Shown: positions 4,194 through 7,456 of the stretch, one piece after another
Layout: each line of letters opens with the position of its first letter
How positions within the stretch are numbered: position 1 is the first letter of the stretch
Source of the DNA: Caulobacteraceae bacterium UBA6225
GTDB lineage: Bacteria > Pseudomonadota > Alphaproteobacteria > Caulobacterales > Caulobacteraceae
Assembly: GCA_002441055.1 (NCBI GenBank)
Contig: DJWR01000112.1
Location: forward strand, 1-7,456
Direction: 5' to 3'
DNA length: 7,456 nt
Position numbers and translations under genes: made by a program
The notes under the pieces: generated by a model
What the model saw: only the letters and a program-made list of their open reading frames with translations
What the model was told of the DNA's origin: nothing
Database searches by the model: none

Positions 4194-6083
4194 ATGTCGG
4201 GGGTGAAGTTCGACGAACGATTTCTGGATGAGATCAAGGCCCGCCTGCGCCCCTCCGACGTGATCGGGCGCACGGTGAAGCTGCGCAAGCAGGGCCGGGA
4301 GTTCGTCGGTCTGTCGCCCTTCACCAAGGAACGGAGCCCGTCCTTCTTCGTCAATGACGAGAAGGGCCAGTTCTTCGACTTCTCGTCGGGCAAGAACGGC
4401 GACCTGATCACCTTCCTGCAGGAAACCGAACGGCTGACCTTCATGGAGGCGGTGGAGCGTCTGGCCGCCGAGGCCGGCGTGCCCATGCCTGCGCCTGACC
4501 CCCAGTCGGCCGAGCGTGACCGGGTCCGCCAGGGCCTGGCCGAATGGCTGGAGCAGGCCAGCGCCTGGTTCCAGGCCGAGCTGCGCCGTCCGGTCGGCCG
4601 CGAGGCGCGGGACTATCTGGCCGCCCGCGGCCTGCCTGAGGCGGAGTGGGCGAGGTTTGGCGTCGGCTATGCGCCGGGCGGCCGCACCGCGCTGAAGGAC
4701 TATCTGGTGGCCAAGGGGGCGCGGCCTGGCGAGCTGGTGGAGGCCGGCCTGCTCATCGCCCCGGAGGACGGGGGCGCGCCCTATGATCGGTTCCGCGACC
4801 GGATCATGTTCCCCATCGCCGATGGCCGCGGGCGCATCGTCTCCTTCGGCGGCCGGGCGCTGGATCCCAAGGCCCGCGCCAAATACCTTAACGGTCCGGA
4901 GACCTCGGTCTTCCACAAGGGGCACGTGCTCTACGGCATGGGCGAAGCGCGCAAGATCCTGGGCGCTGCGCCCTCGGGCGAGAGCCCACCCCTGGTCGTG
5001 GTGGAAGGCTATATGGACGCCATCGCCTGTCACCGGGCGGGCGTGGCCGCCGTCGCCCCCATGGGCACGGCGCTGACCGAAGAGCAGATGGAGATGCTTT
5101 GGCGGCTGCATCCCGAGCCCACCCTGTGCTTTGACGGGGACCGGGCGGGCCGCCAGGCCGCCTCCCGCGCCATGGACCGGGCCCTACCGATCCTCAAGCC
5201 CGGCAAAAGCTTCCAATTCTCCCTGGTGGAAGGCGGCAAGGACCCCGACGACGTGCTGCGCGAGCAGGGGGCCGTGGCGCTTCGCCAGCAGCTGGCGGCC
5301 ACCACACCTTTCGCCCAGGCCCTGTTCGAGCGCGAACGGGATCTGGAGCCGTTGGACACCCCTGAGCGCCGCGCAGGCCTGAAGGGCCGGCTGCGACAAG
5401 CCGCCGCCTCCATCGCCGATCCCGACCTGCAGCAGGCCTACCGGCAAGACTTGCTGGAGCGCTATGACGGCATTTTCCGCAAGGCTGACGCGCCCCAGGG
5501 GCAGCGGCCGCCGTGGCGGCCCTCAGGCCCCCGCCAGGGACGCTGGAAGGGCGCAAGCGCCTGGGAAAGCTCCCAGCCGCCGACCGCCCAGGGCAAGGCC
5601 GCGGCGGGGCGACTGGCCACGGGACTGGAGCCAGCGCCCGCCGCCCTGGCCGCCTATGCGCTGGCCCATCCGGTGGTTCTGGACGCCCATCTGGAGGACG
5701 CCTTCGCCACCGATGGTTTCGGCGAACCGGCGCTCTGTGAATTGGTCAAGGAAATCATTCGCCTGCGACTGGAGTCCGACCACCTTGACTCTCACAGTCT
5801 GACGCGCCATCTCGCATCCTGCGGGTTTAATGCGCTGCTGACAGACATCGACCGGGCCGCTGCGAAATCGGGCGCGCCCTTTTTGAAACAGGATGTCTCC
5901 CTCGAAGCCGCGAATTCGCAGTGGTCGCAAGCCTTCGCCCGCCTTTCACGGCTGGCGTCGCTCGACAAGGCGCTCGACGCCTCGAAGGGGAACCTTCGGG
6001 GTCGATCGGACATGGAAGCCTTCGAGCGACTCAAGGGGGAACGCGACGCACTCAGACGCGCGACCAGAGAGTGGAACGATTAG
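4194..6083 (+). CDS. dnaG: DNA primase DnaG
   Basis: The 629-residue primase makes RNA primers at the replication fork and docks on the DnaB helicase. The N-terminal CHC2-type domain (about 1-100) has lost all four zinc ligands: aligned to the E. coli enzyme, Cys/His/Cys/Cys become Ser41, Thr44, Asp62 and Ser65. The catalytic core is intact, with 'YDRFRDRIMFPI' (197-208), 'SFGGRAL' (217-223), TOPRIM Glu271 ('VVVEGYMD') and Asp314/Asp316 ('CFDGDRAGR'). A Pro/Gly/Gln-rich linker spans about 433-480, followed by the helical DnaB-binding domain to the C-terminus. Length is normal. ATG 4194 lacks a Shine-Dalgarno. GTG 4203 (giving M-K-F-D-E) also fits homologues I recall, so the start is uncertain by 3 codons. 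The gene lies 29 bp behind the ECF41 gene and 99 bp before rpoD. Confidence 0.97.
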   Translation: MSGVKFDERFLDEIKARLRPSDVIGRTVKLRKQGREFVGLSPFTKERSPSFFVNDEKGQFFDFSSGKNGDLITFLQETERLTFMEAVERLAAEAGVPMPAPDPQSAERDRVRQGLAEWLEQASAWFQAELRRPVGREARDYLAARGLPEAEWARFGVGYAPGGRTALKDYLVAKGARPGELVEAGLLIAPEDGGAPYDRFRDRIMFPIADGRGRIVSFGGRALDPKARAKYLNGPETSVFHKGHVLYGMGEARKILGAAPSGESPPLVVVEGYMDAIACHRAGVAAVAPMGTALTEEQMEMLWRLHPEPTLCFDGDRAGRQAASRAMDRALPILKPGKSFQFSLVEGGKDPDDVLREQGAVALRQQLAATTPFAQALFERERDLEPLDTPERRAGLKGRLRQAAASIADPDLQQAYRQDLLERYDGIFRKADAPQGQRPPWRPSGPRQGRWKGASAWESSQPPTAQGKAAAGRLATGLEPAPAALAAYALAHPVVLDAHLEDAFATDGFGEPALCELVKEIIRLRLESDHLDSHSLTRHLASCGFNALLTDIDRAAAKSGAPFLKQDVSLEAANSQWSQAFARLSRLASLDKALDASKGNLRGRSDMEAFERLKGERDALRRATREWND

Positions 6084-6107
6084 AGCCGGTTTCAGGTCGT
6101 ACTTAGA

Positions 6108-6146
6108 CGGCCCGTTTCGGCCCCTGTTAGTCATGATCGGCCCGTT
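6108..6146. repeat. Helically phased CGGCCC repeats in the dnaG-rpoD spacer
   Basis: CGGCCCGTT occurs at 6108-6116 and 6138-6146, with a third partial copy CGGCCCC at 6118-6124. The starts are 10 and 20 bp apart, so all three face one side of the helix. They sit 37-75 bp upstream of the rpoD start in a 99-bp spacer where an rpoD promoter might lie. I see no convincing -35/-10 pair and no terminator here. The repeats may be regulatory or a chance product of high GC. Confidence 0.35.
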
Positions 6147-6172
6147 CCTTGCATGAGGCGGCGGACCGAACT

Positions 6173-6176
6173 GGAG
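6173..6176 (+). promoter_or_regulatory. Ribosome binding site of rpoD
   Basis: GGAG lies 6 bases before ATG 6183 and supports that start. It contrasts with dnaG, which has no such site. Confidence 0.65.
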
Positions 6177-6182
6177 AATTCG

Positions 6183-7456
6183 ATGAGCACCAATACGGCC
6201 GAAGCGGAAGCGACCGAAGCCCAGACCAGCGACGGTCCGCTGCTCGACCTGACGGACGCCGCGGTCAAGAAGTTCATCAAGCAGGCCAAGACCCGCGGCT
6301 ACGTCACGATGGACGAGCTGAACAAGGTCCTGCCGTCTGAGGAGGTCACCTCCGAGGCGATCGAAGACACGCTGGCCATGCTGTCAGAGATGGGCGTCAA
6401 CGTCGTCGAGGCCGAGGAAGACGCCGAGGGCGGTGAGGTCGCCGTCCGGGAAGAGACCGCCGTCGTCGAGACGACCAAGGAGCCGGCCTACGACCGCACC
6501 GACGACCCCGTGCGGATGTATCTGCGTGAAATGGGTTCGGTGGAGCTTCTGTCGCGCGAGGGCGAGATCGCCATCGCCAAGCGCATCGAGGCTGGCCGCG
6601 ACACCATGATCCGGGGCCTGTGCGAAAGCGCCCTGACCTTCGAGGCCATCATGGTCTGGCGCGAGGAGCTGGCCTCGGGCCGCATCCTGCTGCGCGAGGT
6701 CATCGATCTTGAGCAGACCTATGGCGGCCAGAATACCGGAACCGAGGAAGAGACCGCCGAGGTCAAGCCGGCGGGCGAGGCTGGGCCGGGCGAGGCCAAG
6801 GCCGAAGGCGAGGGCGACGACGACGACGACGATTTCGACGACGGCGCCGGCCCTACCATCAGCGCCATGGAGGCCGAGCTGCGCGACGGGGTCATGGAGA
6901 CCCTCGACGCCATCGCTTCGGAATTCGACGCCTTCCGCCGCCTGCAGGAAAAGCTGGTGGCCAAGAAGCTGGCCGGCGAGGATCTGGGGGATTCCGACCG
7001 CAAGGCGTTTGAAGCCGCCACCACGGTCATCGTCCAGCATCTGAAGACGCTGAAGCTCAACAACAACCGCATCGAGGCCCTGGTTGAGCAGCTCTATGCG
7101 ATCAACAAGCGGCTGATGGGGCTGGAGGGTCGTCTGCTGCGCCTGGCCGATTCCTATGGCATCAGCCGGGTGGAGTTCCTGAAGGCCTATTTCGGCTCAG
7201 AGCTCGATCCCAACTGGAGCGACAAGGTCAAGGAACTGGGGGTCCGCTGGACCAAGTTCGCCGAGAACGATGCCGGCCAGATCAGCGACATCCGCACCGA
7301 GATCGCCGCGCTCGCCACCGAGACCGGCGTGGCCATCGACGACTATCGCCGCATCGTCCAGACCGTGCAGAAGGGCGAGCGCGAGGCCCGTCAGGCCAAA
7401 AAGGAAATGGTCGAGGCCAATCTGCGCCTCGTGATCTCCATCGCCAAGAAGTACAC
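6183..7456 (+). CDS. rpoD: Primary (housekeeping) sigma factor RpoD, 5' portion, cut by window edge
   Basis: The first 424 residues plus two bases of the next codon are present; the gene continues past the window. This is the sigma-70 factor that directs RNA polymerase to housekeeping promoters. Region 1.1 spans about 20-78 ('VKKFIKQAKTRGYVTMDELNKVLP', with the K-x-Y-V-T-x-D-E-L pattern). Region 1.2 spans about 105-138 ('DDPVRMYLREMGSVELLSREGEI'). The long non-conserved segment that follows carries an acidic insert at about 187-221, including a six-Asp run. The visible end, 'EMVEANLRLVISIAKKY', is the start of region 2. Regions 2.2 to 4.2 are outside the window. The start is ATG 6183 with GGAG 6 bases upstream. 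dnaG followed by rpoD is the conserved macromolecular-synthesis order, without an adjacent rpsU here. Confidence 0.96.
   Translation, partial: MSTNTAEAEATEAQTSDGPLLDLTDAAVKKFIKQAKTRGYVTMDELNKVLPSEEVTSEAIEDTLAMLSEMGVNVVEAEEDAEGGEVAVREETAVVETTKEPAYDRTDDPVRMYLREMGSVELLSREGEIAIAKRIEAGRDTMIRGLCESALTFEAIMVWREELASGRILLREVIDLEQTYGGQNTGTEEETAEVKPAGEAGPGEAKAEGEGDDDDDDFDDGAGPTISAMEAELRDGVMETLDAIASEFDAFRRLQEKLVAKKLAGEDLGDSDRKAFEAATTVIVQHLKTLKLNNNRIEALVEQLYAINKRLMGLEGRLLRLADSYGISRVEFLKAYFGSELDPNWSDKVKELGVRWTKFAENDAGQISDIRTEIAALATETGVAIDDYRRIVQTVQKGEREARQAKKEMVEANLRLVISIAKKY
6816..6830 (+). repeat. (GAC)5 codon run in rpoD acidic insert
   Basis: Five GAC codons in a row, followed by GAT, encode six aspartates (residues 212-217) in the variable segment between regions 1.2 and 2 of RpoD. 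Triplet slippage here would change tract length without breaking the frame. Confidence 0.7.

Noticed and set aside
4119..5111. 330-residue open frame on the minus strand inside dnaG
   Set aside because: It is a complementary-strand shadow of the highly constrained dnaG coding sequence, with no motif of its own.
6103..6131. rpoD promoter with TTAGAC and TGTTAG at 17-bp spacing
   Set aside because: Both hexamers match their consensus weakly and the Caulobacter-type consensus fits no better.
6384..7040. 218-residue minus-strand open frame within rpoD
   Set aside because: It is a shadow of rpoD. The true gene is the plus-strand frame from 6183 that is open to the window edge.

Overview
The window looks like chromosomal DNA of a high-GC alphaproteobacterium, most likely Caulobacterales (Caulobacter/Phenylobacterium type). 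The reasons are strong third-position G/C bias, a dnaG-rpoD gene order, a primase with the zinc-ligand-free 'SPF...DFSSGK' form of the N-terminal domain, and an RpoD with a long acidic insert. The genus is inferred. There is no transposase, integrase, tRNA, rRNA or CRISPR array.

Left part (1-1582): the 3' end of a DUF1330-type gene (+) converges, with only 3 bp between stop codons, on a minus-strand signalling gene. That gene encodes PAS, a HisKA dimerisation/phospho-acceptor domain and a receiver domain, but no ATP-binding kinase domain. It is transcribed away from a HAD-family hydrolase gene (+). The 181-bp divergent spacer holds a pair of 13-bp direct repeats 22 bp apart, a hairpin touching the signalling gene's ribosome binding site, and an alternating series of four complementary 5-base arms.

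Middle part (2279-4164): a compact three-gene operon encodes a small four-helix membrane protein, a CxxC carboxymuconolactone-decarboxylase/AhpD-like protein and an ECF41-type sigma factor with a fused SnoaL-like C-terminal domain. The first two genes abut and the last two overlap by 4 bp. Directly upstream is TGTCACA-N16-CGTC, which matches the ECF41 target promoter as I remember it from the literature. The sigma factor therefore probably controls its own operon. A perfect inverted repeat fills most of the promoter spacer.

Right part (4194-7456): dnaG (primase) and rpoD (primary sigma factor, cut by the window edge) form the alphaproteobacterial macromolecular-synthesis pair. dnaG starts only 29 bp after the ECF41 gene, with no visible terminator and no Shine-Dalgarno sequence. 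Read-through from the ECF41 operon into dnaG-rpoD is therefore possible. The dnaG-rpoD spacer carries three CGGCCC repeats in 10/20-bp steps.

The strongest leads are the self-regulated membrane protein/CxxC/ECF41 module and its adjacency to dnaG, and the ATPase-less PAS-HisKA-REC protein with its patterned upstream region.
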